From Peptoniphilus_A hominis (GTDB lineage: Bacteria > Bacillota > Clostridia > Tissierellales > Peptoniphilaceae), in the NCBI RefSeq assembly GCF_040096015.1, contig NZ_JBBMFO010000001.1, forward strand, positions 186,001 to 250,000: 64,000 nt of DNA, written 5' to 3'. Position 1 is the stretch's first letter. Every line of letters starts with the position of its first letter. The position numbers and the translations under genes are program-made. Of the stretch, positions 25,463 to 35,023 are shown one piece after another. The notes under the pieces were generated by a model. It did no database searches, was not told where the DNA came from, and was given only the letters and a program-made list of their open reading frames with translations.

Positions 25463-27571
25463 TTACTTATCTTGTTCTTTCTTATTATCTTCTCTCTTTA
25501 AAAGAGCTTTTCTTGAAAGTGAAATTTTACCAGTATCATCAGAAATATCAATAACTTTAACTTCTACTGTATCGCCAACTTTTAGAACATCATCAACACT
25601 ATTTGTTCTTTCGTGAGCAATTTCTGAAATGTGAAGAAGTCCCTCAGTTCCCTTTTTAAGTTCAACAAAGGCACCAAACTTAACAATTTTCTTTACTTTA
25701 CCAGTGTAAACTTCTCCGACTTCAATTTCTTTTACTATGTCTTCTATTATAGCAATTGCTTCCTTAGCTCTTTCATCACTTTCTGAAAGAATAGAAATTC
25801 TTCCGTCATCATCAATATCGATTTTAACGCCAGTTTGTTCAATAATTTTATTAATTATTTTTCCACCAGCACCAATTACTTCGCCAATTCTTTCAGGGTC
25901 AATAGAAATCATGTGGATTATTGGAGCGTACTTAGAAAGTTCAGCTCTTGGCTTTTCAATAGTAGTTGCTAGGTGATCTAAAATTTCAAATCTCGCAACT
26001 TTTGCTCTTTCAAGGGCAACTTCAAGTATTTCTTTTTTAATTCCTTCAACTTTAATATCCATTTGAATAGCAGTGATACCTTCTCTAGTACCAGCTACTT
26101 TAAAGTCCATATCTCCAAAGTGATCTTCAAGTCCTTGAATGTCAGTTAAAATTTTTATAACACCCTTTTCTTCAATAAGACCCATAGCAATACCAGCTAC
26201 TGGTGCCTTAATTGGCACACCTGCATCCATTAGAGCGAGAGTAGATCCACATATAGATGCTTGAGAAGATGATCCATTAGAGGATAATACTTCAGATACA
26301 ACTCTTATTGTGTATGGGAAAGTTTCGCTATCAGGTATTACTGGAAGAAGTGCTCTTTCAGCTAAAGCACCATGACCAATTTCACGTCTTCCTGGTGATC
26401 TTGATGGTTTAGTATCTCCTACACAAAATCCTGGGAAATTGTAATGGTGAATATATCTCTTTGGCTTGTCATCTCCAAGTCCATCAATTACTTGTTCTTC
26501 TGAAATTGCACCAAGAGTTGCAATAGAAAGTACTTGAGTTTGACCTCTAGTGAATAGTCCAGAACCATGAGTTCTTGGAAGGACTCCTACTTCAGAAGAA
26601 AGAGGTCTGATTTCTGTAAGTTTTCTATCATCAGGTCTTCTTTCATCTTCAAGAATACCACGTCTAACTTCAGTTACTTCTATTTCTTCTAAAGCAGCTT
26701 CTACGTCTTTTGCATTTTCTTCCATTAGTTCTTTAAAATGTTCTCTAATGTCTTCTTTTGCTACTTCAGTTTTTTCAACTCTTACAATTTTATCTTTTTG
26801 TCTAATTGCATCAACTAATAAGTCTTTGCCATATTCCTTAACTTTAGAAACAATTTCTTCGTCAGCTTTAAATACTTCATAGGTAGCCTTTTCTTTTCCA
26901 ACTTCTGAAGTTATTTCATTGATAAATTTGCAAATTTCTTTGATAACTTCATGTCCTTGTAAAATTGCTTCAAGCATTTCCGCTTCACTTACTTCTTGTG
27001 CTCCTGCTTCAACCATCATAATGGCAGATTCAGTTCCAGCAAGTGATAAGTTAATTCTAGATTTATTTCTCTCTTCTTCATTAGGGTTTATGATATATTT
27101 TCCATCAATAAATCCAACTTCAACAGAACCAGTAGGTCCATCAAAAGGAATGTCAGAAATAGAAAGAGCAATAGAAGAACCAATCATGGCAACAATTTCT
27201 GGTGAATGATCTTGGTCAACACATAATACAGTTGCAACAATTTGCACATCATTTCTATATCCTTCAGGGAAAAGAGGTCTAAGAGGTCTGTCGATTAATC
27301 TAGCAGAAAGTGTAGCCTTTTCGCTTGGTCTTCCTTCCCTTTTAATAAATCCACCAGGAATTTTTCCAACGGCATACATCTTTTCTTCGTAATCAACACT
27401 TAGAGGAAAAAAGTCGATTCCCTCTCTTGGTTTAGATGAAGCTGTTGCTGTCACTAGGACAACAGTATCTCCATATTGTACTAAACAAGCACCATTAGCT
27501 TGTTCTGCAACTTTTCCAATTGTAACTTTTAACTGGGAACCTGCGAGATCCATAGTATAAGTTTTTTCCAT
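25463..27571 (-). CDS. pnp: Polynucleotide phosphorylase
   Basis: Phosphorolytic 3'-5' exoribonuclease of 702 residues. It has two RNase PH-like domains (first about 1-210, second about 310-540 with RTHGSGLFTRGQTQ and the active-site region GTREGITAIQMDIK), then KH (IGAGGKIINKII) and S1 (VYTGKVKKIVKFGAFVEL) domains. ATG follows AAGGAGGAAATA. It lies downstream of rpsO, as in most bacteria, with a hairpin in between. Confidence 0.98.
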   Translation of the reverse strand: MEKTYTMDLAGSQLKVTIGKVAEQANGACLVQYGDTVVLVTATASSKPREGIDFFPLSVDYEEKMYAVGKIPGGFIKREGRPSEKATLSARLIDRPLRPLFPEGYRNDVQIVATVLCVDQDHSPEIVAMIGSSIALSISDIPFDGPTGSVEVGFIDGKYIINPNEEERNKSRINLSLAGTESAIMMVEAGAQEVSEAEMLEAILQGHEVIKEICKFINEITSEVGKEKATYEVFKADEEIVSKVKEYGKDLLVDAIRQKDKIVRVEKTEVAKEDIREHFKELMEENAKDVEAALEEIEVTEVRRGILEDERRPDDRKLTEIRPLSSEVGVLPRTHGSGLFTRGQTQVLSIATLGAISEEQVIDGLGDDKPKRYIHHYNFPGFCVGDTKPSRSPGRREIGHGALAERALLPVIPDSETFPYTIRVVSEVLSSNGSSSQASICGSTLALMDAGVPIKAPVAGIAMGLIEEKGVIKILTDIQGLEDHFGDMDFKVAGTREGITAIQMDIKVEGIKKEILEVALERAKVARFEILDHLATTIEKPRAELSKYAPIIHMISIDPERIGEVIGAGGKIINKIIEQTGVKIDIDDDGRISILSESDERAKEAIAIIEDIVKEIEVGEVYTGKVKKIVKFGAFVELKKGTEGLLHISEIAHERTNSVDDVLKVGDTVEVKVIDISDDTGKISLSRKALLKREDNKKEQDK

Positions 27572-27587
27572 TATTTCCTCCTTTTAA

Positions 27588-27611
27588 TAAGAAAGAGCGG
27601 AATTACCGCTC
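27588..27611 (-). terminator. rpsO-pnp intercistronic hairpin
   Basis: GAGCGG / CCGCTC (27595-27600 with 27606-27611, loop TAATT) and on the minus strand TTTCTTATT after it, within 25 bases of the pnp start codon. It could be a leaky terminator or an RNase processing site. The placement resembles the rpsO-pnp junction of other bacteria. Confidence 0.65.
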
Positions 27612-27614
27612 CTA

Positions 27615-27881
27615 TTATCCTCTTATTTGTAGTTTTTTAATAAGTGTACGATATCTTTCTATATCAGTATTTTTTAAATATCTTAATAAGTTTCTTCTCT
27701 TACCTACCATTTTAAGAAGTCCTCTTCTTGAGTGGTGGTCTTTCTTGTGAACTCTTAAGTGTTCGTTTAAATCGTTAATTCTTCTAGTAAGAATTGCAAT
27801 TTGTACTTCTGGTGAACCTGTGTCACCTTCGTGAGTTTTAAATTCGTCAATAATAATTTTTTTAATATTTGGTTCTAACAT
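27615..27881 (-). CDS. rpsO: Ribosomal protein uS15
   Basis: Small-subunit protein of 88 residues that binds the 16S three-way junction. The family core TGSPEVQIAILTRRINDLNEHL and HRGLLKM-type segment (HSRRGLLKMVGKRR) are present. ATG follows AGGAGGAAAAT. It has its own promoter and a structured leader. Confidence 0.98.
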   Translation of the reverse strand: MLEPNIKKIIIDEFKTHEGDTGSPEVQIAILTRRINDLNEHLRVHKKDHHSRRGLLKMVGKRRNLLRYLKNTDIERYRTLIKKLQIRG

Positions 27882-27957
27882 ATTTTCCTCCTAAATTTTT
27901 AATTCAGCTAACCAAAGTAGGCGTCGAGGAGCGACCAACTGTGAATAGCTATTTAAC
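27882..27957 (-). promoter_or_regulatory. Structured rpsO leader, candidate S15 autoregulatory site
   Basis: The transcript leader of about 75 bases contains a short hairpin GTCG/CGAC with a CTCCT loop. It is enclosed by a longer-range pairing AGCTA/TAGCT and ends at the AGGAGG ribosome binding site. S15 represses its own mRNA through such leaders in several bacteria. I infer the same here but did not match a known consensus. Confidence 0.45.
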
Positions 27958-27964
27958 CTTTTAT

Positions 27965-27993
27965 ATATTACCACGAAATGTCATAAATGTAAA
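27965..27993 (-). promoter_or_regulatory. rpsO promoter
   Basis: On the minus strand TTTACA (27988-27993), 17 bases, TAATAT (27965-27970), in the gap between ribF and rpsO. It gives rpsO-pnp an entry point independent of the rimP-nusA operon. Confidence 0.65.
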
Positions 27994-27994
27994 G

Positions 27995-28903
27995 TTATCT
28001 ATTCCTTGTAACTAAAACATCTTTTGCAATTTGGTCAAATAATTCTTCTAGACTATTAAACTTTAATTCAGGTCTAACAAAATCTAAAAGTTCAAGCTCT
28101 ACAATCTCTCCATATATATCTTCATTAAAGTCCAAGATGTGTGCCTCAATTTTTATGCCATCATGTTCAACTGTTGGATTAGTTCCAATATTAGTAGATG
28201 CCCTATATTTTTTGCCCTTAATTATAATATCTGTGTCATAGACTCCAAATTTTGGAATAACAAAATTATCAATTAGTTCAAGGTTAGCTGTTGGATAGCC
28301 CATTTTCTTTCCCAAACCCTTGGCGTGAATAATTTTCCCAATGAGTTTATAGGGTCTTGACAACAAAAAATTCGCATCTTTTATATTTCCATCTTCAATT
28401 AAATTTCTAATTAAGGAAGAAGAAATTTTTTCGTCATTATAAGAAATTTGCTCAATTACTTCAACAGATTCAAATAAATTTTTATTTTCCTTTAAAAACT
28501 TTACATCACCAGATTTTTTATATCCGTAGGTGTAATCATAACCCACTACTACTCCCCTTATTTTTAAATTTTTTGCTAAAAAATCATCTAAAAACTTAAT
28601 TGGACTGTAGGACATAAACTCTCTCGTAAAATTAATCAGGTAAATTATATCTACGCCTAAATTTTCTAAAATTTCAAATTTTGTCTTATTAGTTGTTATA
28701 ATATCTTTTTTCCCAACTTTTACAAGATTATCTGTGTGCTCGTTAAAAAGCAAAAGACTTGACTTAATATTTAATTTTTTTGCATTTTCAATTGCCTTAC
28801 TTATTAATTCAATATGACCCCTGTGGACGCCGTCAAAATTGCCAAGGGCTATAACTGATTCTTCCTCTGCCTCATAATTTAAGTCAATTTCAATTATTTT
28901 CAT
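27995..28903 (-). CDS. ribF: Bifunctional riboflavin kinase / FAD synthetase
   Basis: Makes FMN and FAD from riboflavin; 302 residues. The N-terminal nucleotidyltransferase has GNFDGVHRGH and later SSSLIRNLIEDG. The C-terminal flavokinase has GYPTANLEL and FGVYDTDI. It overlaps truB by four bases and is the last gene before the rpsO promoter. Confidence 0.96.
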   Translation of the reverse strand: MKIIEIDLNYEAEEESVIALGNFDGVHRGHIELISKAIENAKKLNIKSSLLLFNEHTDNLVKVGKKDIITTNKTKFEILENLGVDIIYLINFTREFMSYSPIKFLDDFLAKNLKIRGVVVGYDYTYGYKKSGDVKFLKENKNLFESVEVIEQISYNDEKISSSLIRNLIEDGNIKDANFLLSRPYKLIGKIIHAKGLGKKMGYPTANLELIDNFVIPKFGVYDTDIIIKGKKYRASTNIGTNPTVEHDGIKIEAHILDFNEDIYGEIVELELLDFVRPELKFNSLEELFDQIAKDVLVTRNR

Positions 28904-29790
28904 AAATCACCTATTAAATTCTTCTTCATCTTGAGAAAAAACTCTCCATCTTTTTCCCTTATTTCTCCAATACCCAAAAATTTATCATCTGAATAAACTC
29001 TATAATTTTCATCAGAAAAATTTTCCTTTAATTTATAAAATTGTCCATTAATGAATTTTTCACAAAAACTTTTTGGAATATCAATTCTCTTAAAATCCAT
29101 TAGCGCTAAATCCATAGGTAAAATTTTTTCTTTTATTTCATCTGGGCTTAATTTTTCAAAATCAGAAACTTTTATGGCGTCTTCAATTTTAAAAGACCCA
29201 GTCCTAATTCGTCTAAGCTCAGTTAATGCACCATATGTTCCTAAAGATTTTCCTATATCATAGGCAAGAGATCTTATATATGTGCCTTTTGACACCTGGA
29301 CTAAAATAGTAAATTCATCTTTTCCATTAAAGTCTAAGAGTTCATTTTCATAAACCTCTACTTCTCTTTTTTTGATTTCAACGTCTTTACCTTCTCTTGC
29401 ATATTCATAAAGTTTTTTTCCCTTAACTTTTAGGGCAGAATAAATTGGAGGTTTCTGAGAGATTTTACCAGTGAATTTAATTAAAGCATCTTTAATTTCT
29501 TCTTCAGTAAAAATTACATCTTCTTCCTCCAAAATTTTTCCAGTTATGTCATAGGTGTCGGTCAAAATTCCAAGCCTTACTTTCGCTTCATATACTTTGT
29601 CACTTGATAAAATATAATCACTTGTCTTTGTGCCCTTCCCTATGGAAATCACTAGCACACCTGTAGCCATTGGATCAAGTGTGCCTGTGTGACCAACTTT
29701 TTTTATTCCCAATTTTTTTCTAACTTTATAAACTAAATCGTGAGAAGTAATTCCCTTTTCTTTGTCAAAAATTAAAAGTCCGTCCATCAT
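28900..29790 (-). CDS. truB: tRNA pseudouridine-55 synthase TruB
   Basis: Forms pseudouridine 55 in the T loop of tRNAs; 296 residues. The catalytic motif HTGTLDPMATGVL holds the essential aspartate, and KVSKGTYIRSLAYDIG-like sequence (QVSKGTYIRSLAYDIG) follows. The ATG overlaps the stop codon of the upstream DHH gene. Conserved position before ribF. Confidence 0.96.
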   Translation of the reverse strand: MMDGLLIFDKEKGITSHDLVYKVRKKLGIKKVGHTGTLDPMATGVLVISIGKGTKTSDYILSSDKVYEAKVRLGILTDTYDITGKILEEEDVIFTEEEIKDALIKFTGKISQKPPIYSALKVKGKKLYEYAREGKDVEIKKREVEVYENELLDFNGKDEFTILVQVSKGTYIRSLAYDIGKSLGTYGALTELRRIRTGSFKIEDAIKVSDFEKLSPDEIKEKILPMDLALMDFKRIDIPKSFCEKFINGQFYKLKENFSDENYRVYSDDKFLGIGEIREKDGEFFLKMKKNLIGDL

Positions 29791-30767
29791 AATTGTTCTT
29801 CAGCTACTTTTACCACATCTTCTTTAGCCTTATTTAAATCAGTATGATTTATTGTGCCACCAGAAGCTCTTACATGACCTCCGCCATTAAATTTTGATGC
29901 AACTTTTGTGCAATCAATATCTGACTTTGATCTAAGAGAAAGTCTTATACAGTCGTCTTTTTCCTTTAGTAATACTGCAAGCTCCACTGTGTCAATATCT
30001 CTTACAAATTCAACTATGCCATCGGCATCAGATTTTTCTGCCTTTGATTTTTCCATGTCTTCTTTAGTGACTAATACTACAGCAATTTTATTGTCAAAAA
30101 AATACTCTATTGAATTCATGGCTCTAATTAATAAATCTGTCTTTTCTCTAGATCTGCTTTGATAAACATTTACTGTAACTTCATCAATATCAATATCATG
30201 TTTAAATAAATTTGAAGCAGTTAAAAAAGTATCTGAGGATACAGAGCTATATTTAAAGGAACCTGTGTCAGTGGAAAGTCCAGTAAATAATGACGTTGCG
30301 ATTTCTTTATTGAGTTCTAAACTCAAAGTTTCAAAAATTCTTGCAAGGACTTCACAAGTCGCTGGAGATTTTGAGTCAACAATATTTAAATCAGCGTAAT
30401 TGGTGTTGCTAAAATGATGGTCAATATTTACAGTTTTCTTTGATGCTTCAAATATTTTTTTTATATTATCGCCCATTCTATTTTCATCAGATGAATCTAG
30501 GGCAATAAATAAATCAAAATTATTTTTTATTTCATCAGGAGCCTTAGCAAAGGATAAATTTGGCAAAAATTTAAAGGATTGTGGAATCTTGTCATCTAAA
30601 ACAAAGACAACATTTTTGCCAAGTTTATTTAGCATGCCCACCATAGCTGTAGCTGAACCCAAATTATCTCCATCTGGATTTAAGTGAGATGCAACTGCAA
30701 TAATTTCACTTTCGTCAATTAGTTTTTTTAATTCAGAGGAAAGTTCCACTAGATTATTCATTTCCAC
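29787..30767 (-). CDS. nrnA: DHH-family phosphoesterase, NrnA-like nanoRNase/pAp phosphatase
   Basis: Protein of 326 residues with a DHH domain (SHLNPDGDNLGS near 20-31, IDHHFSN near 115) and a C-terminal DHHA1 domain with the substrate-binding GGGHVRASGG. NrnA degrades short oligoribonucleotides and pAp in Firmicutes. The clostridial position between rbfA and truB is typical. GTG at 30767 is used because GAGGT lies five bases before it. An ATG two codons later is less well spaced. Confidence 0.88.
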   Translation of the reverse strand: MEMNNLVELSSELKKLIDESEIIAVASHLNPDGDNLGSATAMVGMLNKLGKNVVFVLDDKIPQSFKFLPNLSFAKAPDEIKNNFDLFIALDSSDENRMGDNIKKIFEASKKTVNIDHHFSNTNYADLNIVDSKSPATCEVLARIFETLSLELNKEIATSLFTGLSTDTGSFKYSSVSSDTFLTASNLFKHDIDIDEVTVNVYQSRSREKTDLLIRAMNSIEYFFDNKIAVVLVTKEDMEKSKAEKSDADGIVEFVRDIDTVELAVLLKEKDDCIRLSLRSKSDIDCTKVASKFNGGGHVRASGGTINHTDLNKAKEDVVKVAEEQL

Positions 30768-31107
30768 GATTTACCTCATCAATTAATTTGTCAAGTTCAA
30801 GAGCTCTCTCTATGGAATCATCTTTTATAAAGATAAGTTCAGGCATTGCTCTAAGTTTAACTCTTTTAGACAATTCCTTTTTAATATATCCCTTTGCAGA
30901 ATTTAATCTTTCCACGGCTTCATCTCTGTCAAAGTCATTTCCAAGCACAGACACATATACCTTGGCAAAGGATAAGTCATTAGTAACTTCAACATGAGAG
31001 ATGCTCGTAATGGATGGAATTCTAGGATCCTTTAGTTCATTTTGGACAATATTTGAAATTGTTCTTTTTACTTCTTCAGATATTCTATTAATTCTCTTAT
31101 TGTTCAT
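30754..31107 (-). CDS. rbfA: Ribosome-binding factor A
   Basis: 30S maturation factor of 117 residues with a single KH-like fold. Family features are RISEEVKRTISNIVQNELKDPRI and DLSFAKVYVSVLG. It touches the infB stop codon and overlaps the following DHH gene by 14 bases, so coupling is tight. Confidence 0.96.
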   Translation of the reverse strand: MNNKRINRISEEVKRTISNIVQNELKDPRIPSITSISHVEVTNDLSFAKVYVSVLGNDFDRDEAVERLNSAKGYIKKELSKRVKLRAMPELIFIKDDSIERALELDKLIDEVNRGNE

Positions 31108-33416
31108 TATGCTCTCTTAACTTCCTTTAGTATATATGACTCAAGAAGGTCTCCTTCTTTGATGTCGTTAAAACCATCTATAACAAGTCCGCCTTCAAAA
31201 CCAGTGGCAAGTTCCTTTGTATCATCTTTAAATCTCTTTAGTGATGCTATGTCTCCTTCATGAATTACGACATCGTCTCTAAGAACTTTTACTTTAGAAT
31301 TTCTTAAGATTTTACCATTTAAAACATATACTCCTGCAACCATTTGGTTATTAGGAAGTTTGAAGGTTTGTCTGATTTCACATCTACCAAGAATTTCTTC
31401 AACAATATCTGGATCTAACATACCCTTAGCAGCTTGTTCAATATCATTTATGATTTCATAAATTACTCTATAAGTTCTGATTTCTACATCTTCAGCCTTA
31501 GCAAGTTCGATGGCATTAATATTTGGTCTAACATTAAAACCAATTACTATTGCATTAGATGCAGAGGCAAGTGTTACGTCAGATTCATTAATTCCGCCAA
31601 CTCCAGAGTGAATTATTGAGATTTTAACTTCATCAGTAGATAGTTTTAGAAGTGATTGATTTAAAGCTTCAACAGAACCCTTAACATCAGCCTTTACAAC
31701 TATGTTTAATTCCTTTACATCTTCTTCGGAAATTTTTTCAAATAAATTGTCGAGACTAATCTTTGTAGTTTGGCTAAGTCTTTTTTCTCTAGTGATTTCT
31801 GCATTTTTGTCAGCAATAGCCTTTGCAGTCTTATCATCATTAACTGCATAAATTGTATCGCCTGCATTAGGAACTTCGTTAAGTCCAAGAACTACAACTG
31901 GCATTGATGGACCAGCCTTTTTAACTTGCTTGCCCTTATCGTCTTGCATAGCCCTAATTCTTCCTGAACATACTCCAGAAACTATTGAGTCACCAAATCT
32001 TAAAGTACCATTCTTAATGAGAATAGTTGCCATAGGACCCTTTGCCTTGTCAAGGTTTGCTTCGATAATAGTTCCAATAGCACGTCTGTTAGGATTTGCC
32101 TTAAGCTCTCTCATTTCGGCAACTAGAAGAATCATTTCAAGAAGCTCATCTATTCCTTCTCCAGTTTTTGAAGAAACACCTACAACAATTGTGTCACCTC
32201 CCCACTCTTCAGCTAGCAAGTTTTCATTCATAAGCTCTTGCTTTACCCTTTCAGTGTTAGCTTCTGGCTTATCAATCTTTGTTATAGCAACAATAATAGG
32301 CACTTCAGCAGATCTTGCGTGAGAAATTGCTTCAATTGTTTGTGGCATTACACCATCATCTGCGGCTACAACAAGCACAGCAATATCCGTAGTTTGAGCT
32401 CCTCTAAGTCTCATAGAAGTAAAGGCTTCGTGACCAGGAGTATCAAGGAAAGTAATTTTCTTTCCAGCTAAATTAACTGTGTAAGCTCCTATGTGTTGAG
32501 TAATCCCACCAGCTTCTGATTGTGTTACATGAGTCTTCTTGATTGAATCAAGAAGAGAAGTCTTGCCGTGGTCAACGTGGCCCATTACTGTAACTACAGG
32601 TGGTCTAGTCTTTAGGTCTCTTTCTTTATCTTTTTTTAGAAGACCATATTCTTCTTCAATTGATTCGTCTAGCTTTGGCTCTTCAATGTCTATTTCAACA
32701 CCTAATTCATCAGCTAATAAAATACAAGTGTCTTCATCAATGCTTTGATTTTGATTAGCCATAACTCCAAGGCCTATTAATTTTGTAATTACTGTAGACA
32801 CAGATACTCCAAGTTGATCTGCAAAATCTTTAACTGTAATTGGTGCAATCACTGTTATAGGATCATCTCCTCTATTTTCTTCCTCTGTTTTGTGTCTTGA
32901 TTTAACTTTTTTCTTTGGCTTTTTCTTAGTTAAATCTCTGTTGTAGGAGTTGTTATTTTCCCTTTTATTATCTTTTTTATTTTTAAATCTATTTTTTCTA
33001 TTGTTGTTAAAATCCTCATCTTCAAAAGATTCTTCTTTTTTGTTGTTGTGATTTTTATTGTGTTTATGATTTTCTGTTTTTCTTTCATCAAAAAATTTCT
33101 TATCAGAATCTTCTTGAGGTTTTTTATCTTTAGAAGTTTTAACTCTATTAGGTTTTTCTTGCTTTTCTTTTTTATTTTTAGCAACTTCACTTTTTGCTTT
33201 TACATCTCTACTATTTTTAGAATTATCATTCTTTACAGGAGATTCATTCTTAGAAGAACTTTTTTTGTATAATTTTCTTATTCTTTCTTCATCAGCACTT
33301 TCTAAAGTTGACATGTGGTTTTTTACAGGTATTTCCATTTCATTTAATTTTAAAATTAATTCTTTACTTGTAATACCAATTTCCTTTGCCAACGCGTGCA
33401 CTCTTATTTTTGACAA
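31107..33416 (-). CDS. infB: Translation initiation factor IF-2
   Basis: GTPase that places initiator tRNA; about 769 residues. The N-terminal IF2N segment begins SKIRVHALAKEIGITSKE, followed by a long Lys/Asn/Glu-rich linker (about 50-185). The G domain carries GHVDHGKTSLLDSI, DTPGHEAFTSMR and TKID, and domains II-IV follow. A GTG frame start exists at 33425, but it abuts the GAGGAGG ribosome binding site. TTG at 33414-33416 has seven bases of spacing and gives the usual N-terminus. Confidence 0.97.
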   Translation of the reverse strand: MSKIRVHALAKEIGITSKELILKLNEMEIPVKNHMSTLESADEERIRKLYKKSSSKNESPVKNDNSKNSRDVKAKSEVAKNKKEKQEKPNRVKTSKDKKPQEDSDKKFFDERKTENHKHNKNHNNKKEESFEDEDFNNNRKNRFKNKKDNKRENNNSYNRDLTKKKPKKKVKSRHKTEEENRGDDPITVIAPITVKDFADQLGVSVSTVITKLIGLGVMANQNQSIDEDTCILLADELGVEIDIEEPKLDESIEEEYGLLKKDKERDLKTRPPVVTVMGHVDHGKTSLLDSIKKTHVTQSEAGGITQHIGAYTVNLAGKKITFLDTPGHEAFTSMRLRGAQTTDIAVLVVAADDGVMPQTIEAISHARSAEVPIIVAITKIDKPEANTERVKQELMNENLLAEEWGGDTIVVGVSSKTGEGIDELLEMILLVAEMRELKANPNRRAIGTIIEANLDKAKGPMATILIKNGTLRFGDSIVSGVCSGRIRAMQDDKGKQVKKAGPSMPVVVLGLNEVPNAGDTIYAVNDDKTAKAIADKNAEITREKRLSQTTKISLDNLFEKISEEDVKELNIVVKADVKGSVEALNQSLLKLSTDEVKISIIHSGVGGINESDVTLASASNAIVIGFNVRPNINAIELAKAEDVEIRTYRVIYEIINDIEQAAKGMLDPDIVEEILGRCEIRQTFKLPNNQMVAGVYVLNGKILRNSKVKVLRDDVVIHEGDIASLKRFKDDTKELATGFEGGLVIDGFNDIKEGDLLESYILKEVKRA

Positions 33417-33440
33417 ATTGAACACCTCCTCAAAAGAAGC

Positions 33441-33704
33441 TTAATCCACAGAATTCATTAGTTTCTCATATATTTCCTCACTAATTTCTGTCGTAAATGC
33501 CCTATTTAGGGCCTTTGACTTTATCGCTTTTTCCAAACAACTCTTGTCATTACATAAATAAGCTCCTCTTCCATTTGCCTTTCCCGTTTTATCAATAAAG
33601 ATTTCATCTTCCTTGTTTTTAACAACTCTGATTAAATCTTTTTTTGGTTTTTGTTCCCTACAACCTATACAAGTACGCATAGGTATTTTCCTAATTTTAG
33701 TCAT
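33441..33704 (-). CDS. rnpM: RnpM (YlxR), RNase P-modulating protein
   Basis: RNA-binding protein of 87 residues with the family pattern RTCIGCREQKPKKDLIRVV and RGAYLC. YlxR/RnpM binds the RNase P RNA and affects its activity. It lies between nusA and infB as in Bacillus. The usual next gene ylxQ (L7Ae-like) is absent, since only about 24 bases separate it from infB. Confidence 0.92.
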   Translation of the reverse strand: MTKIRKIPMRTCIGCREQKPKKDLIRVVKNKEDEIFIDKTGKANGRGAYLCNDKSCLEKAIKSKALNRAFTTEISEEIYEKLMNSVD

Positions 33705-33731
33705 TTTTTACTCCGTTAAATTAAGAATTTT

Positions 33732-35012
33732 TTAATCTTCCTTTTCTTCTTCAGCTTCTTCAGATTCTTCACTATTATTTCTAGAAGATTCTACTTCTAA
33801 ATCATCCTTCGCATCAATATCTAAATCATTATCTTGAGAAACTTCTTCACTCTTAACTTCATCAGAGTTTTCTAAAGTTATATCATCTTCAGCTTCAAGA
33901 TCATCAGATACTTCTTTCTTTGCACTTTCAAATTCTTCAGCTAATTCTTCTTCAGTGATTCCCCTGTCTTCAAGATAATCTTCAAACTGTTCCTTAGACT
34001 TAATATCAATTTTCCATCCTGTTAGCTTTGCTGCAAGTCTAACATTTTGTCCCTCTTTACCTATTGCAAGAGACAATTGATAATCTGGCACTATAGCCAA
34101 AGCAGATTTTTCAGCTTCATTTACAAAAACTTTTTCTACCTTAGATGGACTTAATGAGTTTGCAATAAATTTGTCCATTTCCTTTTCGTAAATAACAATG
34201 TCAATTTTTTCATTGTGTATTTCATCTACAATTGCATTTACTCTTTGACCCTTGTATCCAACACAAGCTCCTAGTGGGTCTACTTCAGGATCTCTTGAAA
34301 ATACAGCAATCTTTGTCCTTGATCCAGCTTCTCTAGAAATAGAATAAATTTCAACAATTCCTTCACTTACTTCAGGCACTTCTAATTCAAAGAGTCTCTT
34401 TATTAAATCAGGATGTGACCTTGAAAGGACAATTTGTGGACCCTTTGTAGACTTTTCAACAGATAAAATTAACATCTTGTATCTGTCGCCATGGTCGTAT
34501 CTTTCATTACTTATTTGCTCACTATAGGGCAAAATTGCTTCAGTAGTTCCTAGATCAACATATACATTATTGTAAGCCTTTCTTTGAACTACTCCCGTAA
34601 TTATTTCCTTTTCTCTTTCAACATATTCGTCAAATACAATATCTCTCTCAGCGTCTTTTATTCTTTGAATAACTACTTGTTTAGCTGTTTGAGCAGCAAT
34701 TCTTCCAAAGTTTTTTGGATGTATTTCTAAATTATATACATCTCCAACTTCATAGCTTGGGTCAATCTTTTTTGCTTCTTCAAGGGATATTTGAAGTTGA
34801 TCGTCTTCTACTTCATTAACAACATCCTTAGATGCAAAAAGTTTTATCTCTCCAGTTTCTCTATTCATGTTAACAACAACATTTTGAGATGTACCGTAAT
34901 TTTTTCTATAACTAGAAACTAAAGCTGATTCCAAAGCCTCGAAGACAATTTCTTTTGAAATCCCTTTTTCCTTTTCGATTTCATTCAAAGCGTCTATAAA
35001 CTCTTGGTTCAT
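33732..35012 (-). CDS. nusA: Transcription termination/antitermination protein NusA
   Basis: RNA polymerase pausing factor of 426 residues. An N-terminal polymerase-binding domain (1-125) is followed by an S1 domain (EIITGVVQRKAYNNVYVDLG) and two KH domains (PLGACVGYKGQRVNAI and SLAIGKEGQNVRLAAKLTG). The C-terminal tail of about 70 residues is very acidic (Glu/Asp/Ser) and replaces the acidic repeats seen in E. coli. Coupled with rimP upstream. Confidence 0.97.
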   Translation of the reverse strand: MNQEFIDALNEIEKEKGISKEIVFEALESALVSSYRKNYGTSQNVVVNMNRETGEIKLFASKDVVNEVEDDQLQISLEEAKKIDPSYEVGDVYNLEIHPKNFGRIAAQTAKQVVIQRIKDAERDIVFDEYVEREKEIITGVVQRKAYNNVYVDLGTTEAILPYSEQISNERYDHGDRYKMLILSVEKSTKGPQIVLSRSHPDLIKRLFELEVPEVSEGIVEIYSISREAGSRTKIAVFSRDPEVDPLGACVGYKGQRVNAIVDEIHNEKIDIVIYEKEMDKFIANSLSPSKVEKVFVNEAEKSALAIVPDYQLSLAIGKEGQNVRLAAKLTGWKIDIKSKEQFEDYLEDRGITEEELAEEFESAKKEVSDDLEAEDDITLENSDEVKSEEVSQDNDLDIDAKDDLEVESSRNNSEESEEAEEEKED

Positions 35013-35023
35013 TTATTCCTCCA

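Noticed and set aside
32930..33272. Lys/Ile-rich and Phe-rich frames on both strands over the infB linker
   Set aside because: They arise from the repetitive Lys/Asn/Glu codons of the IF-2 linker and have no independent signals.
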